A stretch of DNA of 64,000 nt from Nymphaea colorata (Eukaryota > Streptophyta > Magnoliopsida > Nymphaeales > Nymphaeaceae). The translations under genes and the position numbers were made by a program. The stretch covers positions 10,074,334-10,138,333 of the forward strand of contig NC_045147.1 in NCBI RefSeq assembly GCF_008831285.2. The letters run 5' to 3'. Position 1 is the stretch's first letter. Every line of letters begins with the position of its first letter. Of the stretch, positions 11,600-23,338 are shown in pieces. Under the pieces are notes generated by a model that saw nothing but the letters and a program-made list of their open reading frames with translations, searched no databases and had not been told where the DNA came from.

Positions 11600-12600
11600 C
11601 ATTAGTCGTTTAGACTGGTGCCTTGCAATGGAAAGAGCTTTGGCTTCTAAGATGCAGCTGAAAGTCTTCCCCCGACCTTCCTCAGACTACTCTATGCTCT
11701 TATTCTCCTCGGCCTTCTTTCCTTGCATGGCTACTCCTCCGCTACTTTTCCTGTCTTTTAACTACTGACCAATCTGTCTGATTGTCTCTACTTGGTGTCC
11801 CGAGCTTGGGCCACCCCTGTTAGAAGATGTCCTTTGATTCCGGCGATCTCCAAGTTGGAGATGGTTAGGAAATAGCTATCTATGTGGCGCAAGGCTCAGA
11901 ATGGCAGCATTGAGGCTCGCATTAGATGTATCCATGAGTCCCTTAACGCCCTCCAATCAACAACCTTTTAAGGGTGGAACTTTCTTTTGGCGCTGAATGA
12001 AGAGGAAAGTCCATGGCAGCAACGATCTAGAATAAAGTGGAACATGCTATGCTGTTTTTTTGCTACCAAAGAACCTCAAGTTGTGATTAATTAGATGTGC
12101 TCTTATGAGCCGTTTGGTAACAATATATTACTGTGTTTCATGAAACTGCTTAAAAAATTGAAGCAGATTCATCCAATACTTGTAACAATGTTTATGAATC
12201 TGCCCCATTTTTTTGAAACAGTTTCATAAAACAACGATAAAACATTACTGTTACCAAGCAACCTGTTCTCTTTTGTGCCTCAAAGAAATCTCCCTTGATC
12301 AGTAAGGATACTCGCTGCCTCCTCTAGTACTGATCGCCGGAAGTTACTTCTCCCCAATGATTCTTGCCATCCTTTTAGTGTTGTTTGACTCGTGGAACAG
12401 TAATGTACCATGACCCAGATCCAAAGATTAAAACAGGTTCTTAGAACAGTTGGCCGGAAGAAAGTTCATAGACGCCAAATGATCCCTGAGATTCTCACAT
12501 TGACATCAATTGATGGAATATGACATCCATTTGAAGAGACTTCCGGAGCTCGACTGGCTTCTCTTTAGCGCTCCGAGTAGTTCAAGTCACCTTGAACGTC
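11600..12600 (+). pseudogene. Decayed L1-type LINE fragment
   Basis: Conceptual translation gives scattered blocks typical of plant L1 ORF2 between the endonuclease and reverse transcriptase. These are an SRLDWCLA-like endonuclease end with a following PRPSSDYSMLLF-like stretch, then near 12000-12050 a block like EEESPWQQRSRIKW, and near 12470 a block ending MIPEIL. The frame is broken by many stops and shifts, and a foldback element at 12109-12263 interrupts it. No reverse transcriptase YXDD motif is present, so this is a short dead fragment. Identity rests on remembered family motifs, not a search. Confidence 0.5.
12109..12263. mobile_element. Foldback MITE inside the LINE relic
   Basis: The left arm GCCGTTTGGTAACA continuing to CATGAAACTG is matched by the reverse complement of the right arm (GGTTGCTTGGTAACA ... 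TATGAAACTG). This gives about 40-bp imperfect inverted repeats around a short loop. A target duplication is not obvious. No coding capacity. Confidence 0.6.
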
Positions 12601-13321
12601 GACTCTCTCCCATACCATCGAAGCTTAACCTTGCAGATTTGTAAAATATGAGTAAAAAAATGACAATAAATTAATAATTTGTTGCCCAGATTTAAGTATT
12701 ATGTTATTTTTTGTAAAGCCCGACAGTAAACTTGCTGCTGTAAATATCATATTTTATACATGTGAAAAGGTGAACATGGAAAGAACAATATGCAAGTTTC
12801 CAGGGTCCAAAATTCGTTCCTACTCTGAATTTTTCTGTTTTCCGCAGAGATTTCTGATAAGGATGGTCGTAAAAGTCGTCTTCGAGAAGCATTCCCCTGC
12901 AACATGTCTTCCTCGATTTCCCTCTTCTCGATAGTTTGAGCTTGTTCCTTCACGTAAACGAGAACCACCTACCTCTCACATCTTAGATTATTAAAAATGA
13001 AAAAAAAATGTTAAACATAAACTAATCTCAAAACCAAACTGGTTGACTGCATTTCTCGCTTACGCAAATTTTTACACGCATAATAGAGGGTTAAGAGAGA
13101 ACTTTTTTTTCACGTGTTTTCTAGTTTGAGTACTGACCGCATGAATGTCATGTGAACAATTCGTTCTCATAGGAATTTATTGTTCGAACATCCGCTAACG
13201 ATACATACGCATGTAATCATTTTGGAGATTGAAGCTCCAATAATTTTCTATTTTTTCTCATCTTAGAAGACCACAATTTCCCTAGGAAACAATGCAAGAA
13301 TTCATTCCCAAGAGTGAAAGA

Positions 13322-13323
<2 letters not shown>
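12601..13323. other. Intergenic, no gene seen
   Basis: Overlapping short open frames on both strands at 12700-12970 have no recognisable domain or consistent start context. No repeat boundary seen. Confidence 0.5.

Positions 13324-13389
<66 letters not shown>
13324..13389. repeat. Compound (TC)n(TA)n microsatellite
   Basis: About 31 bp of TC repeats pass directly into about 35 bp of TA repeats. Low-complexity ORFs on both strands here come from the repeat. Confidence 0.95.
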
Positions 13390-13392
<3 letters not shown>

Positions 13393-14267
13393 CATCACGA
13401 AAACATGACATCCAATATTACGTGTGTGTGTGTGTATATGTGTGTTCATCACCAAAACATGACATCCAAAATTACGTCCAATCTAGAAAACTAGTGGTGA
13501 ACATCCGTAAAAAAATTCATTACATTCACAACAAGATGGTTGTTCAGACTACTTGCTTGTTTTGTCGCTGGCTTTTATAAATTGAACTACAAGAATGGAT
13601 GAACATTGTCCACATATTAGAAAAATCATGAAATTAAACAGGTAATTAAATGGTAGAAAAATTTCGAAAAACAAGAAAAATTGAAACACACCCATGAGCT
13701 TTTTTGTTGTCGATCAAAGCAACCCAAATCTTGCACTTTACACGATTAATTATGTCAACATAACTTAGTTTTTCTATTAATCTTTTTTAAGATACATTGT
13801 TTTTCGTTGATGTAAATAAGTTCAAGAGAAACCAAATTTGTATTAATAAAGGTAAGAATGGGAGCATGCACTATACTTCAACTCCTGCATCACTTTTCCC
13901 CTATGTATAGAACAAGAGAAAACAAATGACACCCTTCAGAGCAAAGACAAACAAATGTTTGCTATCATGTTTATGAGTATTAAGCAAAATTCACCAAATT
14001 TATTACAAACAACTTTTAATGGGTTTGGCAAAGCAGATTGTTTGTGATGACATTCTACCTTCGACGGTGAAATATACATACTCTCTGTCAGTAGTTTACA
14101 TGTAATTATTATTATTATTATTATTTTGAGTGGGGGCCAGCGCCCCTTCAGGGTCCCCTTGGCTCCGGCCCTGATGAGAACCATGTTAAGTTGAGTGGTT
14201 CATTACTTGATATGATAATAGATGGCTCCTAAATTGAGCCAAAAGGGTGTTCTACAATTCATACTGA
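13390..14267. other. Intergenic, repeat fragments only
   Basis: Holds a GT-rich run near 13420-13445, an (ATT)n tract at 14105-14125 and, at 14130-14172, a fragment ending TTGGCTCCGGCCCTG that matches the terminus of the hAT-like relics. The other end of that relic could not be placed. No gene seen. Confidence 0.45.
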
Positions 14268-14720
14268 CTTGTGCTCGATTTGATGCATGCTCGAGTAGAC
14301 CCGAGCTTGACTTATTTAATAAATCATGAGTTGAGTTTGGGTTAAGTATTGAACTCGCTTAAATAAATGAGACAAGCTCGAACTTAGAAGGTTTGGCTCG
14401 CCTAAACTCGTGGTAAAAATATATGTGAAAAATGTTTCACGTTATTATAAAAAAAAATATATAAGTTGTTTAAGCATTGGGCAGTGACTAGCAACAGGCA
14501 GGCTCAGAGTTCAAAACCCCTTAACCCCATCTCATGAAAAAAATAAACACCTTTAATAAAAGGCATGACTAAGCTCAACCTAAATCTTGGCTCGATCATA
14601 GTTGAACCCAGTTTGAGCTTACTTCATCTCAAGCAGAGTCAAGCTCAAGGTTTTGAGGCTCGAGCTAGCCCAGGTCGACTCAAACTTGGCTCGTGTAGTG
14701 CGAGTAACTTGTCATTTTCA
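14268..14720. repeat. Dispersed GCTCGAG-rich repeat, copy 1
   Basis: Dense short motifs such as GCTCGAG, GAGTTGAG and AAGCTCGAAC recur in both orientations. Related stretches lie at 22853-23255, 23630-23775 and 56655-56860. It interrupts no gene and carries no ORF. Superfamily unknown. Confidence 0.5.
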
Positions 14721-14825
14721 GTGATGTCGGGTTTGAATTTTCAACATGATCACTTTCAAAATATTTAGCTGTCATGGAATGAAGCGAATATGATATGAAA
14801 AACGTCAATAAGGATGTGGTGCAAT

Positions 14826-15640
14826 AACCTTTTCTTCTCTCTCTCACTCTCAAGTGCACATGGTGTCACACACACGTATACAAACCACTTAAGTTTATCT
14901 TAAAATATTTTAGACCAAACAATATATATATATATGCTAACATGTTATAATTACTAATTTAGCACAAAGTCATGGAAAACACCGACTTTTCTATGATCAA
15001 AATTTTAGTATTTTATTAGTTTTTGATATTACAACAACATATATAAAATAAAAATAATTAACTTACTATTTGTTTCATTTCAAAACACTTTTAAAGAAGA
15101 CGTTATATAGACATTTAATCATGGAACTGTTTACTAATTATTGTAAAATAGTTAATTTTGAATTAATTTTGCTAAGTTCAGATACAAATCTTGAATAAGT
15201 TCTTGTTTAGTTACAAGTCAAGTTTAGTGTTAATTTGTTCTCAAAATCAATTAACCAAATCCGGATTGGGTCGTGTGGTATGTATATAAATCTGAGCCAG
15301 CAAATATTCCAAAAAAGCAAAGTCCCTCATCTTTTTCCTCTGCTCTAGAGTTTAAGGCTACTTCAAGAGCTGGGCAAAAAGCAAGACATCTCTTAACTAA
15401 GTATTAGACATCTACCGTTTGCAGTCCAGAAAAGTAGCGCTCATGAAAATCAATCTTACGACCAGCTACTCACTACTCAAACCAGCTGTGCTACACCCCT
15501 CAAGATCGTTGACATCCCAAGGTGGTGAAGCTTTTTCTTGGAAAAAGACAATAGTTTGCTGACAAGTTAACTCCATTAAACCAAACCTACCACACAAGTA
15601 ACTCCGAAGGGGAGAAAACAACAGCCTGCTTAGGTCCCTA
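14826..15640. repeat. Dispersed duplication, copy A (about 0.8 kb)
   Basis: Shares long collinear similarity with 19790-20620: both contain GTTTATCTTAAAATATTTTA, then TTTTGCTAAGTTCAGAT, then TTGACATCCCAAG, then GACAAGTTAACTCCAT, in that order. Copy B has an extra segment near 20070-20300. No ORF spans it and neither end shows clear terminal repeats. Confidence 0.6.
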
Positions 15641-15801
15641 TTGCGGGCTTCCACTGATCTCCTCTATCATCCCCTTCACTTTCACCCATGAACTCAATCA
15701 TGTCTTTCTTTTTAGAACTTATGAACGTCAAACCTTTCTTGGAATGTGACCCTTCCGTCTCATCTCATCAATTCTATTATGGCATTATATTGGGTCCTAT
15801 C

Positions 15802-15862
15802 TAGGGGTAGAGCCAATTTTTTTTTTTTAATTCCACGGAGACCACACCTCCCTCTGCCCCTG
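15802..15862. mobile_element. 61-bp hAT-like deletion derivative
   Basis: Left end TAGGGGTAGAGCCA and right end CCTCTGCCCCTG are near-perfect inverted repeats of the CAGGGGCGGAG family. The flanks GTCCTATC (15794-15801) and GTCCTAAC (15863-15870) match at 7 of 8 positions, as expected for a hAT target duplication. The interior is almost only a poly-T run and a short spacer. Confidence 0.6.
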
Positions 15863-15870
15863 GTCCTAAC

Positions 15871-16964
15871 AACCTTTAATGCTTTCGTGCGGCTCTTCTT
15901 CTTGTTCGAACCTACCAACTTGCCATTTCCAGCCTGACATTGCAGCAAGCTGGCCGAAGGGGCACCAACTTCAAACCTACTACCTATTTATTGTTGTTGT
16001 TTCTGTTATTATGACTTGGAAGGGGAATTGCTAGTCTTGTGAGTAGATGGACAACATTCTGAAGGGTCAGTCTACTAATACTTCATCTTCATTTTTTTTT
16101 ATCAATAATTTTTAGCGATAAATTTTTAGTTTTTAGCCATCCACTGACATCACCATGTGTTACTCCCATTACGAATCTTCTTGACTTTTGATGTTTTCAA
16201 ATGGATAGTTGAGAAAAAATCAAGTAAAAAGTTGTTAATTTATGGTAGATGAGTAAAATACATTGTCTATTTTTTCTTGTTGATTTTGATCTCTCTACCA
16301 TTCATCTTGAACAGATCAACGATCAAGATGATTTTCACCATCGTTCATTAACTCCGGTCGAAACCAAGCTATGTTGTGTAAAATGAAAATCGATAGTAAA
16401 TAAATATTTTTTTGAGGATAACATAGAAAGCATGAGTCGGAAATACCATATTTCTTAAGTTGATAAATATAAATAGTATGTTTGTGATAAAGAAGTATGA
16501 TACAAGAAATTCCAATTGCATGAAATCCAAATCCAGTGTTGGGAACAGTGTTAAGAAGTGGGAAAGGAAGCAAATTTCCTTTTTTAATTTTGTAATTGCT
16601 GTTCCAATGAATCTATATATATCTTAATAAAATCTTCCCTTTTGAGGAGACACCTTTTTAATTCTTGGGTGCAAGTGCACTTTGGAATGTCACCCTTTTG
16701 CTTTCCATGCATATTTTAGAGTGTCATCAATGCCATCAAATCCCACCAGCCAGCGTATATAAAACAATTAAATTAAATAAAGTAAAATAATCAAAAGCAA
16801 CCACCAATTATTAAGCAATTTTGAAAATATTTTATATTTTTTTACTTGTCAGGTTGATTCAACATGCATTTTGAATACATGGTATTAAAATGCCAACATT
16901 ACAATGCCAGACATTTAATACCAGATATTTTTTGAGTGGAACAAAAGTTTCATGTTTCACTTAC
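15871..16964. other. Intergenic, no gene seen
   Basis: AT-rich with no conserved frame. A minus-strand open frame at 16316-16573 has no recognisable domain. Confidence 0.5.
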
Positions 16965-17148
16965 TAGGGGCAGAGCGAGAAATTTTCATGAGGGAGGTCG
17001 AATTAAAGTTTTTAAATTTTGACTAGAGTCGAAATTATCATTTTTTAAAATTTTTATATAGAAAAAAAAAAATTTTCTAAAATTTACATGTAATTTTTTT
17101 TAGAGGTAGGCCAGGGCCCATGTGGGTCCTACCTTGGCTCTCCTAGTG
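16965..17148. mobile_element. hAT-like non-autonomous element
   Basis: The left end TAGGGGCAGAGC and right end GGCTCTCCTAGTG are imperfect inverted repeats. The flanks TCACTTAC (16957-16964) and TCACTTAT (17149-17156) give an 8-bp target duplication with one mismatch. The AT-rich interior is similar, in reverse orientation, to 18015-18201. Confidence 0.6.
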
Positions 17149-18014
17149 TCACTTATCGCATCTTGTGTGTAACTTTTGTTTCATATTTGTTTTGCTATGA
17201 AACTTAGTTGGAATTTCAAGTCTCAATTCCACTTCGATAGTAAAATACCATGTATTCAAATATGCCCTAAAAAAAGTGAACCAATTATGGAAGCATATCT
17301 GAGTACAATTTTTTTGTTTTAAAAAAAGTATTGTTTGTAATTCTTTAAAGAATGACCTCAGTTAATTTTCTGGAAAACTGTCTTACAAAGGCTTGAAGAT
17401 GAAAAGTGCTCTAGCTGGAAATTGTTTTAAGATTACTTTCTACCACCAAATTATGTTCCTGTCATTTTTTGTAGTATTTTGACGGTTTTTTATGTGAAAA
17501 TTAGATGGTAGTAATAATTCTTGAAGATTATAAACAAAAGGTAGGCCTGTAAATGCAGGTTTCCTTATATTCAATTGGTCTTTTCGTTTTTTCAATTCTT
17601 TGAACAATCCTAAATCCAATCACTATTTCCCTCTCAGACACTCACACATTTTTATTGATCTCAACTGTCTTTTCCAAATGCAAATTAAAAAGAAACTCAA
17701 AACCCAACCATCTTCATGACAGCCAGCAATAAGACTCCTATATGTTTATACTTTATAGAGGATAGTTCCACTTATGAGAAAAGTTTTCTACTACAAAAAA
17801 AAAAAATTATGCAATTTTCGTTCTAAAAAAAAGTCGCACCTTCAATGAAGGGAAAAAAAAAAGTGATCTCGGTCATGCTTATTAGGCAATACACCAACTT
17901 TTCAAGTCACTGCAAACAAAAAAAAAAAAAAAATCACCAATTCTTCTACAAACAGCTATTAGTGGAGGCTACAAGAAGAGTGGTCATTTTTGCCATCAAC
18001 ATCTGGTTCAGAAG
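17149..18014. other. Intergenic, no gene seen
   Basis: AT-rich spacer with several poly-A runs between two related hAT-like relics in opposite orientation. No conserved frame. Confidence 0.5.
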
Positions 18015-18201
18015 TAGAGGCGGAGCCAAGGAGGGGCCCTGACCTTCTTTTATTTTTTATTTTTTAAATTTACATGTAAATTTTAAAAAAATTCACTTGT
18101 TCTACATAAAAATTTTTGAAAAAAAATGATATTTCAGCCCGTGTCAAAATTTAGAAACTTTAATTCAGTCACCCTCATGATAAATTTCTGACTTCACCCC
18201 G
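18015..18201. mobile_element. hAT-like non-autonomous element, inverted relative to 16965
   Basis: Starts TAGAGGCGGAGCCAAGG and ends ACTTCACCCCG. Its reverse complement aligns along nearly its whole length with 16965-17148, sharing AATTAAAGTTT and AAATTTACATGTAA. The 8-bp flanks match only partly, so the copy is old. Confidence 0.55.
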
Positions 18202-19601
18202 TCCAAAGAGCGCCAATAGTGAGTCCTCTCAACCGTGTGTCTATTCAGGTTGGAGAGGTAGGTGGAAAAGAGCCTTTCACACCCGTCCCTCATAACTCTT
18301 ATGAGTGCATATAACCTGCTTCGCTTAGACGAAATCATGAAAAATGTATGTTTAATTAATAGGTTAAAATTTTAAATTGTATGACTAATATGAATGGACT
18401 GGAAAGTTGCCAAATGTCACGATCATCAATTGGGAAAACCCCTAAAGAAAGAAGTGACGACCCGTGAAGAGCCATACGCTTTGTAATGGAATATGCTTTT
18501 GTTGGATTGAGGTTCCACGATTCTCCTCCTCTCCTCGATTATGAGAAGTTTGAGAGAGCCCCATAGGTGGGTCCCGCCTGGCTCGCTGCATCTCCCAATT
18601 GTGACCGCAAACAATGTGAGCACTTTACTCGACATGTCGCCGCAGCAAGGCAGGGCCCCACAATTAGGACCATGTTTCCTTGCATGGTGCAGTGAGGGAA
18701 GGATATTTTAATAATTTATTAAAAAAACTTTATAGTTTTTTAAAAATTTTAATTTTGTTTTTATAAAAAGTATTTTTTAAAGTATAGATTAAATATATTT
18801 TAGTCATTAACTATACTTGACGGACAAAAAATTAATGCACCTGTATGATGCATATAACCAAGTTGGCATGGTAGTGGGGCCCTTAAATCTAATGCAAAGT
18901 CTATCCGAGGCGGTGAGGATTGATTTTGGCTTCGAGGGGCAGTTTGCTTTGTTATTTACGGTATTCTTTTTTCTTTTGAAGGGTAATTTTGTCTTTTAAT
19001 AAATATATTTTTGTAGTTTTTTCGTTTTGTCATTGTATGAGGGCTTGTTTTGCCTTGGGCCCTTGGATTGAAGAGTTTTCATCATTTTTAAGTGGTGCCC
19101 GCTTTGAATTTCATTTGGCCGTCTCAAAATGAGTAAGACATAACGCCACAATAAAACATTTGAAATATAAAGAAAGGTATGAATCCTAGAGAAAGTTGGC
19201 GGAATGGATCTGAGTGATGCTAGTAGACAAATAGTCTTCATTTCGAACTGAACTCTAGGGATGTCAACTTCTTGTAGGGGTATTGATATGCAAATTGAAT
19301 CATAGCGGGAATATCAATTCGAAAGCTGAAATCAGACATGGTACCCTAAGGGATGAGAGGAAAGGATGTAAACTTCTGTTTTCTTGTTGCATTGATAAAA
19401 ATATCCATTATGCTCATGCAACAAATAAATTATATGGTGCAATTCTCTCTCTCTGTCTCTCTGACTCTCTCTTTCATGCACACATGCTCGAAGGGCTTAG
19501 TATAGCTGGTTGGAATGATATGTAGAGAGCATGCCATCAGTCTCATTCCTGTGAGATCATTAAGTTATGGGGGCAAGTTGACTCTCTTCTCACTCTTTCT
19601 T
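18202..19601. other. Intergenic, no gene seen
   Basis: Short open frames on both strands lack recognisable domains. A CT-rich tract lies at 19444-19474. No element ends seen. Confidence 0.45.
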
Positions 19602-19784
19602 TGTAAGACCCCAACCCACTTTCGGGCTCGGTTCGACGGATCCCAATCTGCCCCATAGTAGTTTCGGCTCCAACCCCAAAAATGTTAAGAACCAGGACAA
19701 TCAGCTCATCAGTGACCCATTTTATGAACCCTTGAAGATCTCTCACAATCTTCAATACAAGACTAAACTTTTTGGGGCGTTACA
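19602..19784. mobile_element. Solo-LTR-like or MITE-like element
   Basis: The 183-bp stretch starts TGTAAGACCCCAA and ends TTTTTGGGGCGTTACA, which are imperfect inverted repeats with TG...CA borders. The flanking 5-mers TTCTT and CTCTT match at 4 of 5. That fits a small solo LTR or a MITE; the sequence alone does not decide. Confidence 0.4.
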
Positions 19785-19789
19785 CTCTT

Positions 19790-20620
19790 CATGTATCTCT
19801 CTCATGCACACACATACATATGTATGCCGCTAAAGTTTATCTTAAAATATTTTAGAGAAAACAATAGACATGCTAGCATTTTTTAATGATTACTAATTTG
19901 GTATAAACATATTTTAATTTAAGTTATTTCATGAAAATAGCTGACTCTTCTATTATCCAAAATTTTAATGCTTATTATTTTTTGGTTATCCAAATAATAC
20001 ATATGGAATAAAATATAATTAACTTATTATATGTTTAAATATAAGTAACCACTTCTAAAGAAAACGTGGTTGTGGGCCTTGTAGATGACTTGAAATGGGT
20101 GGCTATATACTCAAATTCTAAGATTCGAGGCAATCTCATGATATGCATGTTAGTTGTGGATTTAACTTGACTATATATAATATACAGGTCTACATGAATT
20201 TCCCTCCTCTTGTATGATGTTGTTAATATCGACCTGATTCCATGTAATTTTGCTGCCTAATTGATCTATAAGATTTGGGGCGCATTAGCCCATTTTATAC
20301 AGACATTTAATTGTGAAACTAGTTTAGTAAATATTGTAAAATAGTTTCAGACTAATTTTGCTAAGTTCAGATGCAAAAAACTCAAATAATTAAGCTTCTG
20401 TTTAGTTACAAGTAAAGTTTAGTGTCAATTTCTCCTTGAAAATCAATTAACGAAGCCAGATTTGAGTCGCAGAGTGTATAAACAAATCTGATCTATTGAC
20501 ATCCCAAGCTAATGAAAGGTTTTCCTTATAAGAAACATAATGTTTTGGTGACAAGTTAACTCCATGGAACTAAACCAGCAGGCAAGCAAGTAACTCTAGA
20601 GGGGAGAAAGCGACTGGTCG
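19790..20620. repeat. Dispersed duplication, copy B
   Basis: Collinear with copy A at 14826-15640, same orientation, with an insertion of about 230 bp near 20070-20300 that is absent from copy A. No gene seen in either copy. Confidence 0.6.
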
Positions 20621-20635
20621 CCATCGTCAGCTACA

Positions 20636-20718
20636 GGGGCGGAGGGAAGGGGGGGGGGGGGGCGCCTAGGCCATGGCCTCACCCTGGCCAATGAAAAAAA
20701 AAAAACACATATATAAAC

Positions 20719-20773
<55 letters not shown>

Positions 20774-20800
20774 CACATATATAAACTGAAATCTTTCAAT
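20636..20800. mobile_element. Degenerate hAT-like end with poly-G and (TA)n
   Basis: Begins with the family end CAGGGGCGGAGGG, followed by a run of 14 G (20649-20662), the GGCCATGGCCTCACCCTGGCC stretch seen in other relics, poly-A, then about 25 TA units (20722-20772). The right end could not be placed. The long G run is a likely sequencing or replication-slippage hot spot. Confidence 0.4.
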
Positions 20801-21448
20801 CATTTTGAGTTTCATGCAATCAGGGCGAGAAGATTTTTCCGTCACTAAGTTCTTCTAATCCTTGGAGTCCTCGATCACATTTACATCCTCATAAGCCAAG
20901 CCTTTTTTTTTTTTGCATCGGTATCGTTCCAACTTTATCGAATGTCACCAAAGACATTTTATTTTTGCGTCTGATCCAAAGCGGGAAGCACATGCATATA
21001 GACAAAATACAGCAACAGCTGACCAGCTTTTAAAACCTAATGTTTCATATACAATTTTCTGCGAATGTCAATAAGAATTTTCACTTCTACTGGTCCTTCA
21101 GATATCCTTTCTCCCTTATCATCAATTAAATGCAGCCTATGTTAAGGTACAAAATGTTTGGCTAGTAATTTAATGAAAGCAGATCTTCCTGCTTCATTTC
21201 GAACCTTTTATTTCAGTAGATAATAAGTTTGGTTTAAGTAATAAAAAAAAAATTCTTTGTTTGTGCCAAACAAGAACTTTGATTTAATTGTTCCGCATTA
21301 AATGGGCCAACCATATCTATCTCTCTTTATATTGAAGGTTAAAGAAAGGCCAACACTCAATACAAAGTGAAAAAAGAGAGAATCGTGTCGATCGGTAGAA
21401 GCCACGTGTGTGTGTCCTGGTGCTGCAAAAGTGCGAAAACTATGTGCG
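20801..21448. other. Intergenic, no gene seen
   Basis: AT-rich spacer leading into the 187-bp tandem array. No conserved frame or element ends. Confidence 0.5.
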
Positions 21449-22752
21449 TTTACAATTAATTACTTGCTTATATTTATTGATAGTTTACAAAATCGTCACA
21501 CGTTTCTTGTTTATAAAAATAGTTTTTTTCAAAGTGTAGTTTTTATATGAACATCTTAATCAAATATGTAAAAACTTATTTGTAACTAGATTTTTGGCAA
21601 GTTCAATCAACACAACTTACACCATTTTATCGTTTACAATTAATTACTTGCTTATATTTATTGATAGTTTACAAAATCGTTACACGTTTCTTGTTTATAA
21701 AAATTGTTAACTTTTTCAAAGTGTAGTTTTTATATGAACATCTTAATCAAATATGTAAAAACTTATTTGTAACTAGATTTTTGACAAGTTCAATCAACAC
21801 AACTTACACCATTTTATCGTTTACAATTAATTACTTGCTTATATTTATTGATAGTTTACAAAATCGTTACACGTTTCTTGTTTATAAAAATTGTTAACTT
21901 TTTCAAAGTGTAGTTTTTATATGAACATCTTAATCAAATATGTAAAAACTTATTTGTAACTAGATTTTTGACAAGTTCAATCAACACAACTTACACCATT
22001 TTATCGTTTACAATTAATTACTTGCTTATATTTATTGATAGTTTACAAAATCGTTACACGTTTCTTGTTTATAAAAATTGTTAACTTTTTCAAAGTGTAG
22101 TTTTTATATGAACATCTTAATCAAATATGTAAAAACTTATTTGTAACTAGATTTTTGACAAGTTCAATCAACACAACTTACACCATTTTATCGTTTACAA
22201 TTAATTACTTGCTTATATTTATTGATAGTTTACAAAATCGTTACACGTTTCTTGTTTATAAAAATTGTTAACTTTTTCAAAGTGTAGTTTTTATATGAAC
22301 ATCTTAATCAAATATGTAAAAACTTATTTGTAACTAGATTTTTGACAAGTTCAATCAACACAACTTACACCATTTTATCGTTTACAATTAATTACTTGCT
22401 TATATTTATTGATAGTTTACAAAATCGTTACACGTTTCTTGTTTATAAAAATTGTTAACTTTTTCAAAGTGTAGTTTTTATATGAACATCTTAATCAAAT
22501 ATGTAAAAACTTATTTGTAACTAGATTTTTGACAAGTTCAATCAACACAACTTACACCATTTTATCGTTTACAATTAATTACTTGCTTATATTTATTGAT
22601 AGTTTACAAAATCGTTACACGTTTCTTGTTTATAAAAATTGTTAACTTTTTCAAAGTGTAGTTTTTATATGAACATCTTAATCAAATATGTAAAAACTTA
22701 TTTGTAACTAGATTTTTGACAAGTTCAATCAACACAACTTACACCATTTTAT
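21449..22752. repeat. Seven-copy tandem array, 187-bp monomer
   Basis: Units start at TTTACAATTAATTACTTGC at 21449, 21633, 21820, 22007, 22194, 22381 and 22568. The first unit is 184 bp and differs at several sites (for example TCGTCACACG against TCGTTACACG, and loss of TTAAC). The remaining six are 187 bp and look identical or nearly so by eye. The array ends abruptly at CATTTTAT. The monomer is AT-rich, has no ORF spanning units, and is near the length of plant satellite and nucleosome repeats. Confidence 0.97.
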
Positions 22753-22852
22753 ACCTCTATAGTTGGGCGGTTGTTTTTGTAGTTAGTGCCAATAAAATAA
22801 TCACAAACATGTACATCATTATAAAGTTATGGCCAAGTAACTGGCCGTCATT

Positions 22853-23255
22853 AGGGCTCGATTCATTGAAGCTTCACTCGTGTACGAGTTCGAGCCGAGT
22901 CATTTGGTTAACGAGTCAAGCTCGAGTTCATGAGTCGACTCGTTCAAATAACTGAGTTGAGTTGTAGCTCAACATGTAATTGCCGAGTCGAGCTCGAGCT
23001 CAATACATATAAATGAATATCAATTCTATTCAAAAGAGTCTTTCGAGCCTTAATCGAGTTGAACTCGAGCTTAACACGTAACGATGAATATCAATTATAT
23101 TCAAACGAGTTTGTCGAGCCTTAATCGAGTCGAGTTCGATATCAACACGTAATTGCCGAGTTGAGAGCTATTTTCAGGCTCAAGGTTTTATTAGTCGAAC
23201 TGAGTTCAAACTGACTGAATTCGGATCAGACTCAGCTCGTGTTCACCCCTAGCCG
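22853..23255. repeat. Dispersed GCTCGAG-rich repeat, copy 2
   Basis: Repeated GAGTCGAGCTCGAG, TAATTGCCGAGT and TTAATCGAGT modules occur two or three times within the stretch, so it is itself internally repetitive. Related to 14268-14720. No ORF. Confidence 0.55.
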
Positions 23256-23338
23256 TCATCAATATGTTTTTTGTTTTTGCAATGGTTTTTAACAACATAA
23301 AATGGAAAGAACTGTCGTGAGCTACCCACAAACATTTA

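Noticed and set aside
12704-12968. Overlapping short ORFs on both strands
   Set aside because: No domain, no conserved start context, and not in line with the adjacent LINE relic.
21449-22752. Regular repeat array considered as a CRISPR array
   Set aside because: Units are directly adjoining 187-bp monomers with no unique spacers, in a plant nuclear context. It is a satellite-like tandem repeat.
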